Assembly: GCF_030272615.1 (NCBI RefSeq)
Contig: NC_081406.1
Span: 243,219,218 to 243,283,217, forward strand
Direction of reading: 5' to 3'
From: Cryptomeria japonica
Taxonomy: Eukaryota; Streptophyta; Pinopsida; Cupressales; Cupressaceae
DNA: 64,000 bases
The notes beneath the pieces were generated by a model. That model saw nothing but the letters and a program-made list of their open reading frames with translations, did not search any database and was not told where the DNA came from. A program made the translations under genes and the position numbers. Of the stretch, positions 34,924-44,778 are shown in pieces (position 1 is the stretch's first letter; each line of letters begins with the position of its first letter).

Positions 34924-36036
34924 TCAGTTAGATGAAGAGTCTCCTACCGGTAGATTGTTACTCTGTTTTGCTGGTGGAGGAGTATTCCTATCAACATTTA
35001 GATCTGACTTTCTGACCCATTGTTTTGAGAATTCTTGCTTTACCTCTTCAACCTTTTCTTTACCGTTCAAACTAGCGCCATTGTTACTTGTCGGTGATGC
35101 CTTACTTCTACAAAATTTTGCAATATGTCCAATCTTGTTACAAGCATAACAGGTCACATTATTTTTCTGAATAGCTTTCCCATATCCTATGTCGGTTTGT
35201 GTTCTGCATTGGTTAAATAAATATCCAAATCTCCCACGAACATAACATCTTACATTCATTCTGCAATTCTCTAAATTATGACCAATTTTGTTGCATTTGG
35301 AACATTGACCGGTGGGTGTATTAGTGTTCTGATAATTTCTGGATCTACACTGATTTGCTCTATGACCATACTTATTACAGTTAAAGCATTTGCCATTAAA
35401 TTTATAAGCATTTGGTTGCCTTACCGGTTTGCTATGATCATGTGTGTTTGTTGTATCAGAGCTTTCACCAACTTCAAAGCCAAGGCCATTTGTATCACCA
35501 TTAGGTTTTTGATTCTTCAGCATGTCACCAAGTTCTTCTGAGCTTTTCTTGAATTTCTTCTTGTGTTGATTTGCAGCAGCTAGTTCTCTTTCCAAGATTT
35601 TTTCCTGTCTCATGAGTTCATTTGAGTCATTTTGTGTATGCATCAAATCTGTCTTCAACATATCATTTTTATGACTAAGTCTTGTATTTGTATTTACAGC
35701 ATCATTCAGTCTTCTAGTCAATTCTTCTTCATTCTTCTTTCTATCTTCAATTTCTTTGCAAAATCTCATAGTCATATCCTGCATCTCATTCTTTGTTGCC
35801 ATGTTTTCTTGTTTCAGCTTATTCATCAGATCATTAAGAGTTTTCTTTTCATCATTCTCATTTTGCATCTTTTCACAAAGTTCTCTTCTCTTGTTTCTTG
35901 CAATGGTAAGATTTTCTTGAAGTGTTTGAATAATATCTTGTGCAGCCTTTAGATCATCTTCAAGTTTGATATTTTTCAACTTTTCTATATCATAGTCTGA
36001 GAGAGCTACTTCTAATTGCTTCATCAAGTTTTCCAT
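34924..36036 (-). CDS. Element A gag-like protein with four CCHC zinc knuckles
   Basis: An open frame of 370 codons from the ATG at 36,036. The longer open frame up to 36,153 runs through the primer site and LTR end, so the later ATG is preferred. Residues 1 to about 190 form a continuous coiled coil (LKAAQDIIQTLQ, LNDLMNKLKQ). Next comes a Ty1/copia-gag-like linker (NQKPNGDTNGLGFE). Four knuckles follow: CFNCNKYGHRANQC, CSKCNKIGHNLENC, a degenerate one (CYVRGRFGYLFNQC, lacking the second Cys and the His), and CYACNKIGHIAKFC. The usual N-terminal gag (UBN2) domain is absent. It probably packages element RNA. It is the only long uninterrupted element frame in this half of the window. Confidence 0.75.
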   Translation of the reverse strand: MENLMKQLEVALSDYDIEKLKNIKLEDDLKAAQDIIQTLQENLTIARNKRRELCEKMQNENDEKKTLNDLMNKLKQENMATKNEMQDMTMRFCKEIEDRKKNEEELTRRLNDAVNTNTRLSHKNDMLKTDLMHTQNDSNELMRQEKILERELAAANQHKKKFKKSSEELGDMLKNQKPNGDTNGLGFEVGESSDTTNTHDHSKPVRQPNAYKFNGKCFNCNKYGHRANQCRSRNYQNTNTPTGQCSKCNKIGHNLENCRMNVRCYVRGRFGYLFNQCRTQTDIGYGKAIQKNNVTCYACNKIGHIAKFCRSKASPTSNNGASLNGKEKVEEVKQEFSKQWVRKSDLNVDRNTPPPAKQSNNLPVGDSSSN

Positions 36037-36093
36037 CTCTACCAGTGTCAAGATCTTCCTCAAGCTGTTAGGCTTCTGAAAATAAAGGACCAG

Positions 36094-36105
36094 GCTCTGA
36101 TACCA
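36094..36105 (-). other. Primer-binding site of element A
   Basis: The minus strand reads TGGTATCAGAGC two bases after the LTR ends in CCTAACA. It is complementary to the 3' end of initiator methionine tRNA, as used by most plant Ty1/copia elements. Confidence 0.85.
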
Positions 36106-36107
36106 AT

Positions 36108-36897
36108 TGTTAGGATTCCCAAAGATACTAAGAGGAGGGGGGGGGTGAATCAATATCTTAATAGTTTGTTAATTTACTTGAATTTAAAACATGAAAAGCA
36201 TATCAATACTGTGTACCGATAAACAGAAATAGTGCAGTAAACAAGAATAACAACAACCACAAGAAAACACACCATAACACAGTAGTTTAACGAGGATATC
36301 CAGTGTGGGAAAAACCTCGGTGGGATTTGTGACCCACAATATTCGCTTACTGAGCAATAAGTGAATATTACTCTTACAATAGGGGCTTGCACATGTAGGA
36401 AGGCCAAGTGCCTAGAGATCACTGCTCAATTACAAAATGGGAAGTCTCACTGACTTACAAAATGGATTATGTAAATCCAATGTCTTGTACTACTTCAAAA
36501 TAGCATCTACTATGCTAGATCCAGTACTGGTTTTAGCTCTACTTCATACATAAACCCTTAACCTATAATTAGCATATTAGGTCTGCCTTATTTCGCCTAT
36601 CCACTTTCTTACAAAATGTTCTATAATGATCTCATACATGTATGAGTCATTTTACAACTTGCCAAGTCAGCTTACAATGATTTTACAATTAATTACAAAA
36701 TATATTATAAACAAAATTCCTGTCGGCCTAGGTGCCGGTATACTTCCTTTCACTGTTGGTGTCCTGTGTGCCAATGTAGAGTCTGTCGTTGCTGGTGCCG
36801 GTAAATTGTCTTGCCGGTATCATATGATTGCAAGGTTGCCATCAATGACAAAACCTTCAATCACCTAAAATATCTCATTAGTGTGCATTTGCCAAAA
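36108..36897 (-). repeat. 5' LTR of element A (~790 bp)
   Basis: On the minus strand it runs from about 36,897 (TTTTGGCAAATGCAC; the matching 3' LTR start is TGTTGGC, so two end bases appear mutated) to CCTAACA at 36,108. It contains 'accggc' motifs and a poly-C tract near the end (GATTCACCCCCC..., 36,130-36,152), shared with copia-1 and element B. Confidence 0.7.
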
Positions 36898-38675
36898 GGG
36901 ACAAGGCAGATCTTTGTTGAAAGGCACACATTTTTAAAGATTCCTCATCAAACTCATGTCCATAACCATGTAGATAATTGTGAAAACGGTGAACAAGAGT
37001 TTGTGGTTTATGTAGAGAAATTTTCTCTTATTTAAGATCTCTTTTTCGCTAGGTTTCTTCTTCTCAAGGCGACAATAGATGGATTTCTTGATATGCTCGA
37101 GGGATTTGATGATATGATGCATTTGTAAAATTTGTGGTGATTTGCTTGTTTAGATTGTTGTTAGTGTGTAGCTTGTTTCAAATGTTTGATTTCTTTGACA
37201 AGAAGACACGTCAAGAACACGAGCACATATAAATACTTCTTTTTCTTGATCTTTGGATTGAATTCGATGAAATGTGTATGTTCTAGGATCTTTTCAAATC
37301 CTCTATTTTTCACAGGTTTTTGAACAATCAAAATACAAATAAATCAGACTCTTGTATTGTCAAATAGGGTCATTCATAATATCATAGTCCACATCTTGGT
37401 ACTCCATTAGCTCAAATAGCCTTGTCACACCCTAGGGTGTGCCCCTTTTATGGCCTTTTGCTAGAAATTGAACTAAAGAGAATTGATTCTCAATTGGATC
37501 ATTTTCTTGGGAGATGTATGGTGAGTGTCTTGGGGATGGATTCTTCCCCACCCTTGCACTATGATATTATAAATGTTTAGATAGATGACTCAGTTTGGCC
37601 TCTACTTTTAAAGTTCATAGTAAGGGTTCTATTCGGTGCATCAATGATAAACTCCCTCAAGAGGCTTTCCAACATTTAGAACAAAGGCTTTACGTATCAC
37701 AAGGATACTAGGGGAAGGATATCAATGAACACTATTGTGGGATGTGATTTTCATCACAATCCACATTTGATTATAGTGGGTTGGAATAGTTGGTGTTAGT
37801 CGTTCCCCACTTAGGATGTTCCCCTCTCACCAACCTTATGGGCTTTTTGGCAGGGCGGGCATGTTAAAAAAATTATTCTAATTTGTAAAAATTGAAAGTG
37901 AGTTTGGCGTTTTGATCACCCAATGAAGGGGAGAGCATGAACCTATCACAAGACAAAGAAGACATGATTTGTTATTTTATCCCTTCATTGCAATGTGATT
38001 TAATTGCTACTTGGAGATGTTGCTCCAACAAACATGGTGTTCTTTTTTTTTAACGAAGATAGAAAAATGAAGTGTTCTTTTTAAACCCTCAAATTGTAAT
38101 GCTTTGAACTTTGAATTTTATTTTTGAAAAAAAACCTTGCAAGAATGAAAATATGGCTTGTTCTTTTCACCTTGCAAAAATGAAGTGTGAGTTGTTCTTT
38201 TTCCCCTTTTGTAAGAAATGAAATTTGTTTGTTCTTTTTATATTACACCAAGATAAGTGTGATCTACTTGCAAAAATTAAAGGTTTTATTTTTTGTTCTT
38301 TTTAACCTTTTGCAAGAAATGAAAGATGAGATTTTTTTAAGCACCAAAGAAAAAGAATGAAATTCTTTTTAGAGTGCACCAAAAAGAAATGTGTGATTAT
38401 TTTTAAGACTTTTGCAAAAGGAAAGGTGAATTATTTTTAAGTCCCTTTGTAACAAAAAAGAAAACTTTGAAACAAAAGTCAATTAAAATAAATCTAACTC
38501 CCTTGAACCTACAAGAAACATTAGCACGTGCAAAACCTTTGAAAAATTAGTCTACATTGTAGGCTCACAAGCCTAGAATTTTCTTTTGTGTTACACAAAT
38601 TAGCTCTTTGCCTATTACAAAAGCATCAAAATAGAGAACAATAGCGCTAAAACTAAGACAAAAGTGCTACAACAT
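36898..38675 (-). other. Gypsy 5' leader, inner part
   Basis: Sequence between element A and copia-1, belonging to the gypsy element. I see no convincing gene. 38,030-38,470 is a run of loosely repeated units of about 60 bp containing 'tgcaagaaatgaaa' and 'tgttcttttt'. At 38,580-38,675 a short unit of the type 'acaaaagcgctaaaac' repeats and resumes at 46,219 on the other side of copia-1. Confidence 0.55.
38580..38675. repeat. AAAAGCGCTAAAA-type leader repeat, left part
   Basis: Degenerate short repeats ('aaaagcatcaaaa', 'aatagcgctaaaac', 'aaaagtgctac') that continue at 46,224-46,335. The copia-1 insertion splits the array. Confidence 0.55.
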
Positions 38676-38680
38676 TACAA

Positions 38681-40267
38681 TGTTGGCATTATGTGAACGG
38701 GTATGAAGACATAATGATATTGTATGTTGTCATTGATGTCAATATTTGACATGACATGAACCGGCACATGTGACATGTGAGAAGAGAGAAACAACATATA
38801 TATATATGAACCGGTATATATGCCAAAGTGAAGTGGTATATTTGTTCAAGATGAACCGACATGTCAAGATGAATCGGCATGCAGTTATGGGAACCGGCAC
38901 ATGGAAGCATTGTATGACTATTGGTTGGTAGGTAGTTTCCACTTCAGGATTTTCGGTTGGAGTACCTCAAGCCCGTGTAACTCAATTGGTGATCTTTGTG
39001 TGATGAGTTATCAGTATAACAAAGAACAGATTGTGTTGCCACGTAAACCCTGTGCCTATGAAGGATCTTGCATGAAGAAGACTATCCCTATCTACCTTGG
39101 GAATGTGCGAAGTTTGTCAAACGGTGATAACGCGTGATGGGTTATTAGCCGCCATGAAATTGGTGGATAATGGACAATGGAGAATGTCTTGAGATCAATT
39201 CAAGAGTGTTGCATTTAATGCAATATGATTCAACGGTCAGGATTGAACCATTTGAATTGCTTAACCTAACAGGTTTAGGGTTTAGGGTTTTTGCTACCGA
39301 CCTGTTTGTTTCCTATAAGGTCGATGTTATGTCTCTTTCTAAGGTCGTTGGCAAAAGTTGTATGAGTGTATCCAAGGGAAGTGATACGTGATTCTTTCCA
39401 TACCAAAGGAGAGAAGAGATACCTGCAAAGTAAATGTGTAGAAGGTGAAGAGGAGCCAAAATGGATTTGCATTAGCATTGAGTGTTGTTACCAGATCATT
39501 GTAATTCCTGTTGATCTTTAACCACTTCAACAGTTGTGAAATCCCTTAATAGGGTAGCCTTAACCGACTTGATACAAATCCCTTAACAGGGTAACTTGAA
39601 GTTATTGAGTTCTAGGAAGCTATAGAGCTCTGGAGATCCTTTAGCTATTGAGTTCTTGAAATCCTCTAACAAGGTAACCCTAACTAGGTTTAACCCTTAA
39701 CCGGGTATTATAGCCATCCCTTAATCAGGTGATCCCTAATAGGATCGGTTCTTAGCAGAACCTATTGTAATGTCTTTAACCGGACAAGACTCCTAATAGA
39801 GTGGACTTCTAAAGAGTTCAAAAAGCAGCTTGTGGGTATTCATCCCCACCGTGGTTTTTTCCAGTTGGGTTTCCACGTGAAAAATATGTGTGTCATGTGT
39901 GATGCTTTTATCTTGTGATGCTTTGTTATTACCCATTGAGCATATGATGGTTCTGTGTTTTATGCCTATCTATAAAACATATTGAACTAACTATTGTGAA
40001 GATCTGATGATAGTTTACCTGTTTATACATGAGGGTGTAATGGTACTATAGTATTGAGCTAAGAGGAAAGCTTAGTGAGCAACTAGTTTATGATTGTTTC
40101 AGTTGTTCTGAGTCCTACCGGTTGCACTCTGTTTTAACCAGAGTCACAACTTGTCAGTCACTAGGAGTATTTGCTGACAAACCGGTTTTGGATAGTATTT
40201 TGCCTGTACTGATTCACCCCCCCTCTCAGTACTAGTTTGGTACTCTTCGTTCATCATTGAGTTATCA
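38681..40267 (+). repeat. 5' LTR of copia-1 (1,587 bp)
   Basis: Begins TGTTGGCATTATGTG and ends GAGTTATCA. It contains 'accggc' motifs, an (AT)6 tract at 38,796-38,807, two TTTAGGG units near 39,275, and a GATTCACCCCCC tract near 40,210. An 18-bp stretch near 38,856 ('atgtcaagatgaatcggc') is absent from the 3' LTR. Confidence 0.95.
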
Positions 40268-40269
40268 AT

Positions 40270-40281
40270 TGGTATTAGAGC
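40270..40281 (+). other. Primer-binding site of copia-1
   Basis: TGGTATTAGAGC two bases after the 5' LTR. It differs by one base (C to T) from the usual initiator-tRNA site TGGTATCAGAGC. Confidence 0.85.
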
Positions 40282-40336
40282 ACTCTAGTTCCTCTGTGTT
40301 GTAAGCTTAACCGCTTGAGGTAAAGATCCTAGTCAA

Positions 40337-41083
40337 ATGATGAAGAGGGAAGGTCCAAAGTTTAACAGGAAAAATTTTGGTATATGGAAAGATAGGATGA
40401 AGATATTCATCAGAAGCATGGGTGCTCAACACTGGAGTTATTTTGAGAATGTCTATGTTGTCCCTACGGGTACTCTCACCGATGACCAAAAAAGAGAGAT
40501 ACAAGAAAATGGGCAAGTCATGGAAGCCCTTATTAGTAGTCTATCTGACATTGAGTTTATTGATGTTCAGGACAAGGTAAATCCCAAAGAGGTATGGGAT
40601 GCTCTTGAAAATATCTATGGTGGTGATGAACATGTAAAATAGGCTAAGGAAGAAATCCTGAGAGGGAAGTTTGAAGATATGCAGATGGTTGAAGGTGAGA
40701 CCATTCAGCGGTATGGAATAAGAATCAAAACAGTTGTTGGAGAAATCAAGAGTGTAGGTGGTAAAATAGAAGATTCCACTGTGGTAAGCAAAGTCCTAAG
40801 ATCCCTGTTGCCGGTCTATGCAATAAGGGTTGCTGCTATTCAGGAGCTGAGATCAATAGACAAGTCTAAGGTATCCTTGGACTCCATCATAGCCAAGTTG
40901 ATAGCCTATGAGCTAAATAGTTTTGATGGCAGTGTTCAAAAGACTGAATCAACATTTAAAGCTTTTGCTATACCATCCAGAAAAGAAAAAGAAGCTAGCA
41001 CTAGTGGTGAACCTAGACAAAGCAGAGAAATGAATAATGAGGAGATTTTGGTACCAGTAAATACAAAGGTAAGCTACCTTTGA
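40337..41083 (+). pseudogene. Copia-1 gag N-terminal (UBN2) domain
   Basis: From ATG 40,337: FNRKNFGIWKDRMKIFIRSM, then ALENIYGGDEHVK, a TAG at 40,640-40,642, and continuation in the same frame with EEILRGKFEDMQMVEGETI, VLRSLLPVYA and SLDSIIAKLIAYE. This is the standard plant copia gag domain. A one-base loss near 41,067 shifts the frame and ends this part at 41,083, just before the zinc knuckle (CFSCNRIGHIAINC from 41,086). Confidence 0.9.
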
Positions 41084-42433
41084 AATGCTTCTCTTGTAAC
41101 CGGATAGGACATATTGCTATAAACTGTCCAAATGGCGATAACAAGGACAAACCAGAAAGGCTTAGGAAATTCAAAGGAGGAAACCAGAGAAACTGTTTTG
41201 TGGCAGTTGATGAAGGTGTCACAGATGAAGAATCAGAGGATGAAGAAAATGAAGATATTGTGTTTGTTGCTGTGAAAGAAGATGTGTTAGACAAGAAGGC
41301 TCTTGTCTCTCGGTTTGATAATTCCAATGAGTGGATCATTCAAAGTGGTTGTTCTCACCATATGACTGGTGACCAGAGAAAGTTTCTATCCTTGGAGGAG
41401 TATGATGGTGGTGTGGTTCACTTTGACAATGATGCACCATGCATGGTCAAAGGCAGAGGGTCCATCTCTCTAAATAGAAAGAGTAGTGCCGACAATGTGT
41501 ACTGGGTTGATGGCCTCAAACAACCTTCTGAGTGTTGCCCAACTGAATGACAGTGGCCTCACTCTAGAATTCAAGAATGGAGTCTGTAGAATCAAAGGAA
41601 AAGATGGTGAATTGGTGGCCACCGACATGCAGACCAAAGGCAACCTATTTCATCTAAATGCAAATATAAATACATGTCTTATGGCCAAGTTTGATGATAG
41701 CTGGATATGACATAGGAGACTCTGCCATGTAAACTTTGATAACATTGTGAAGGCTAGTAAGATCAAGGCAGTTAGAGGGTTGTCGGTGCTAAGCAAACCA
41801 GATAATACCTTGTGCAAAGAGTGTCAATTGGGGAAAATGTCTTCCTCAACCTTTAAATGTAAATCTTTCACTGCTGACAACTTGCTTGATCTTGTGCATA
41901 CTGATTTGTGTGGTCCTATGAAAACTAGAAGTGTGTAGGGTGATAGGTACTTCATGATTCTCACTAATGACTGCTCAAGGATGATGTGGGTCACATTCTT
42001 GAAAGACAAGTCTGAAGCCTTTGTGAAATTCAAAGCTTTTAGAGCATTAGTGGAGAAGGAAAGCGGTAAAAGGATCAAATGTCTTAGAACTGATCAAGGA
42101 GGGGAATTCAATTCTGGTGAATTCAACAAGTATTGTGAAGAATTTGGCATCAAGAGACAATTGTCTGCCCCCCGAACTCCACAACAGAATGGCCTAACAA
42201 AAAGGAATAATCGGACTATGGTTGAAGTAGCTAGAACCATGTTGATTCAAGGGAAGGTAGATCACACCTTTTGGAGAGAAGCAGTGAGCACTGTAGTCTA
42301 CACAATGAACTGGGTACTTATCAAGAAAGGTAAGGACAAAACTCCTTATGAGCATTGGACCGGTAAGACACCTGTGGTTAGCTACTTTAGGGTATTTGGT
42401 AGCAAATGTTACATCAAGAGGAGTGAACATTAG
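41080..42433 (+). pseudogene. Copia-1 zinc knuckle, protease and integrase
   Basis: Frame 41080-41550 holds the CCHC knuckle CFSCNRIGHIAINC and the protease site WIIQSGCSHHMTG. Family members have D-S-G here, so the catalytic Asp is replaced by Gln and the protease should be dead. A frameshift near 41,519 leads to LLSVAQLNDSG, a TGA where the family has Trp (41,708), then HRRLCHVNFDN and CKECQLGK. Integrase follows in 41,954-42,433 with LRTDQGGEFNSGEF and PQQNGLTKRNNRTM; the third acidic residue, usually E in 'GV.ER', is replaced by T-K-R. A stop at 41,936 (GTG TAG GGT) would be CAG. Confidence 0.9.
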
Positions 42434-44370
42434 GGCAAATTTGAAGCTAAATGTGATGAGGGAATATTCCTAGGATATTCCACCAAGAGTAAAGCTCTCA
42501 AGTGCTACAACAATAGGACTTAGAGAATTATGGAAAGTATCAATGTAAGAGTTGATGAATCCTCTGAGAAAACTGAGGAAACCGACAGTGAGCAAGTTGT
42601 AAATGAATCGGTTGCAACCTTCTGGGAACCGGTTGTTAGTCAACCAAGTACCAGTAACAGTGTTCCTGAACCGGTGAATGCTGATACTGATGAAGATGAG
42701 GATGAAGAGGAGAAGCAAGAAAAACCAGTCAAGACCATTCCTCGGTATGTCAAGCTGAATCATGATCCTAAGCAGATCATAGGAGATAAGGATGCAGGAA
42801 TCCTTACAAGAAGAAAGATCAGAGAAAACTCATGTATGATCTTTGAATTTGAGCCTAAATCATTGAAAGAGGCTCATAAAGATGAAGAATGGATCAAGGC
42901 AATGGAAGAGGAACTTGACCCGATAGAGAAAAATGGTACATGGTCCTTGGTACCCAGACTGGAGCATAAAAATGTCATTGGCACCAAATGGGTGTTCAGA
43001 AACAAGCTGAATGAGGATGGCACAATGATTAGGAATAAAGCCAGATTAGTGTGCAAAGGATATGCTCAAGAAGAAGGAGAAGACTATGGAGAAACCTTTG
43101 CTCCTGTAGCTAGATTGGAAGGAGTTCATATGCTTCTTGCATATGCAACTTTTAAAGGGTTCAAAGCATATCAAATGGATGTAAAATCTGCATTTCTAAA
43201 TGGTGTACTTGAAGAAGAGGTGTATATTGAGCAACCAGATGGGTTTGCCCTATCTGAAGACAATGACATGGTATGCCAACTACATAAAGCCTTATATTGT
43301 CTAAAGCAAGCACCTAGGGCTTGGTATGAGCGCCTACATTCCCATCTTGTGAAGATTGGATTTGAAAGAACAAGTGAAGATTGCAATATCTACTTGAAGT
43401 CTGAAGGAGATCAAATCCTGATCTATGAGGTTTTTGTTGATGACATTATCTTTGGTGGAGATGACAAGATGAGTCATGAGTTTGTTGATGAGATGAAGAA
43501 AGAGTTTGAAATGTCACTCATAGAGGAGATTAAGTCCTTCATTGGACTACAGATCCAGTAGATGAAAGATGGAATCTTTATCACTCAGTCTAAATATGTC
43601 AAAGAGGTGTTGAAGACCTTTGGCATGGAAGATAGCAAACCGGTTGGTACACTGATGGTGACCGGTTGCAAATTGTCAAAAGAGGATGATTCTGCACTGG
43701 TTGATGAGAAGGAATATCGATCAATGATTGGTAAGTTGCATTATGTAGTGCATAGCAGACCGGATATTGCACATGCAGTTGACATTACTGCAAGGTTCCA
43801 GAAAAGTCCAAGAGAATCCCACTTGGTTGCAGTCAAGCGGATTCTTAGGTATCTAAAGGGAACAGTTGACTATGGATTGTGGTACCCATACAACAATGAT
43901 TTCATTCTGAAAGTATTCACAGATGCTGATTGGGTAGGTAATGTGGATGATCAGAAAAGCACAACCGGTGGTGCATTCTTTCTCGATGGTAGATTGGTCT
44001 CATGGATGAGTAAAAAGCAGAGTTGTATCTCTTAGTCTACAACGGAAGCAGAGTATGTTACAGCCTTCATGAACTGTACTCAAACAATCTGGATGAAGCA
44101 TGTTTTAAATGGCTTTAAAATCCCTATATTTGAACCAGTAAGTATATTCTGTGATAACACAAGTGCTATCAATATTTCAAAGAATCCAGTTTTACATTCT
44201 AGAACCAAACATTTTGAGCTTAAGTATCATTTCTTGAGGGAAAAGGTTCAGAATAAAGAGATTGCACTGGAACATGTTTCCAGTAAGGAGTAGTTAGCAG
44301 ACATATTCACCAAGCCTCTCCCAAAGACTACATTTGTGCATTTAAGAGGTGAATTGGGGGTATTGCCCCT
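42434..44370 (+). pseudogene. Copia-1 reverse transcriptase and RNase H
   Basis: The frame 42530-43561 (343 codons) starts with an acidic linker. The RT begins at [11 protein letters not shown] and NGTWSLVPR, then [55 protein letters not shown], and the catalytic FVDDIIFGG. After a TAG at 43,559 it continues in the same frame with YVKEVLKTFGMEDSKPV, SMIGKLHYV and SRPDIAHAV. RNase H follows: KVFTDADWVGNVDDQKST, then after TAG 44,033 STTEAEYV, IFCDNTSAI, TKHFELKYHFLRE, TAG at 44,291, LADIFTKPL. All RT and RNase H active-site residues are visible; only stop codons break the frame. Confidence 0.92.
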
Positions 44371-44439
44371 TTAGGAGGTGAACTAAAAGTATTTGTTCCA
44401 CATCAGTCAAGTATTGCATAGTCAAATTTTTTGTTGATT

Positions 44440-44588
44440 GATGTGTCGAAGGGTGCTACTCCTCAGGGGGAGCAACATAATGGAACAGAGATGCTTGTGC
44501 CTCCACTTTGGCATTGTTGTCAAAGGGGGAGAAGATGTGAAGTGGAGAGATATCTTTGTATATTGCCATCAATGCCAAAGGGGGAGAT
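44440..44588 (+). other. Copia-1 3' trailer with repeated polypurine tracts
   Basis: Three purine tracts occur in 130 bp: CAGGGGGAG near 44,465, CAAAGGGGGAGAAG near 44,521, and CCAAAGGGGGAGAT ending at 44,588, directly before the 3' LTR. Elements A and B show the same layout. The last one is the functional candidate. Confidence 0.75.
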
Positions 44589-44700
44589 TGTCGGCATTAT
44601 GTGAACCGGTATGAAGACATAATGATATTGTATGTTGTCATTGATGTCAATATGTGACATGACATGAACCGGCACATGTGACATGTGAGAAGAGAGAACT

Positions 44701-44778
<78 letters not shown>

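Larger units (their letters stand above)
31003..36897 (-). mobile_element. Element A: non-autonomous LTR retrotransposon nested in the gypsy element
   Basis: Minus strand, in order: 5' LTR (36,108-36,897), primer site (36,094-36,105), gag-like ORF with four zinc knuckles (34,924-36,036), a second long ORF (34,617-31,278), purine tract (31,081-31,093), and a 78-bp stub of the 3' LTR (31,003-31,080). No reverse transcriptase, integrase or protease motif occurs anywhere inside. The element lies between the gypsy leader and the gypsy gag. The truncated 3' LTR means the outer end and one target duplication are lost, probably by a deletion that also removed the start of the gypsy gag. Confidence 0.8.

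Noticed and set aside
31003-36897. Near-identical ~76-bp repeats at 31,003-31,080 and 36,822-36,897 as an unusually long target-site duplication
   Set aside because: The left copy abuts a purine tract and starts TGTTGGC, and the right copy is the start of a full LTR with a primer site. They are LTR pieces, not duplicated target.
39270-39292. TTTAGGG units resembling plant telomere repeats
   Set aside because: Only two units, present in both copia-1 LTRs (also near 45,220), so they are part of the LTR sequence.
42434-44370. Stop codons of copia-1 as programmed readthrough sites
   Set aside because: There are too many, at varying positions, and most fit C-to-T decay. The protease and integrase also carry active-site losses.
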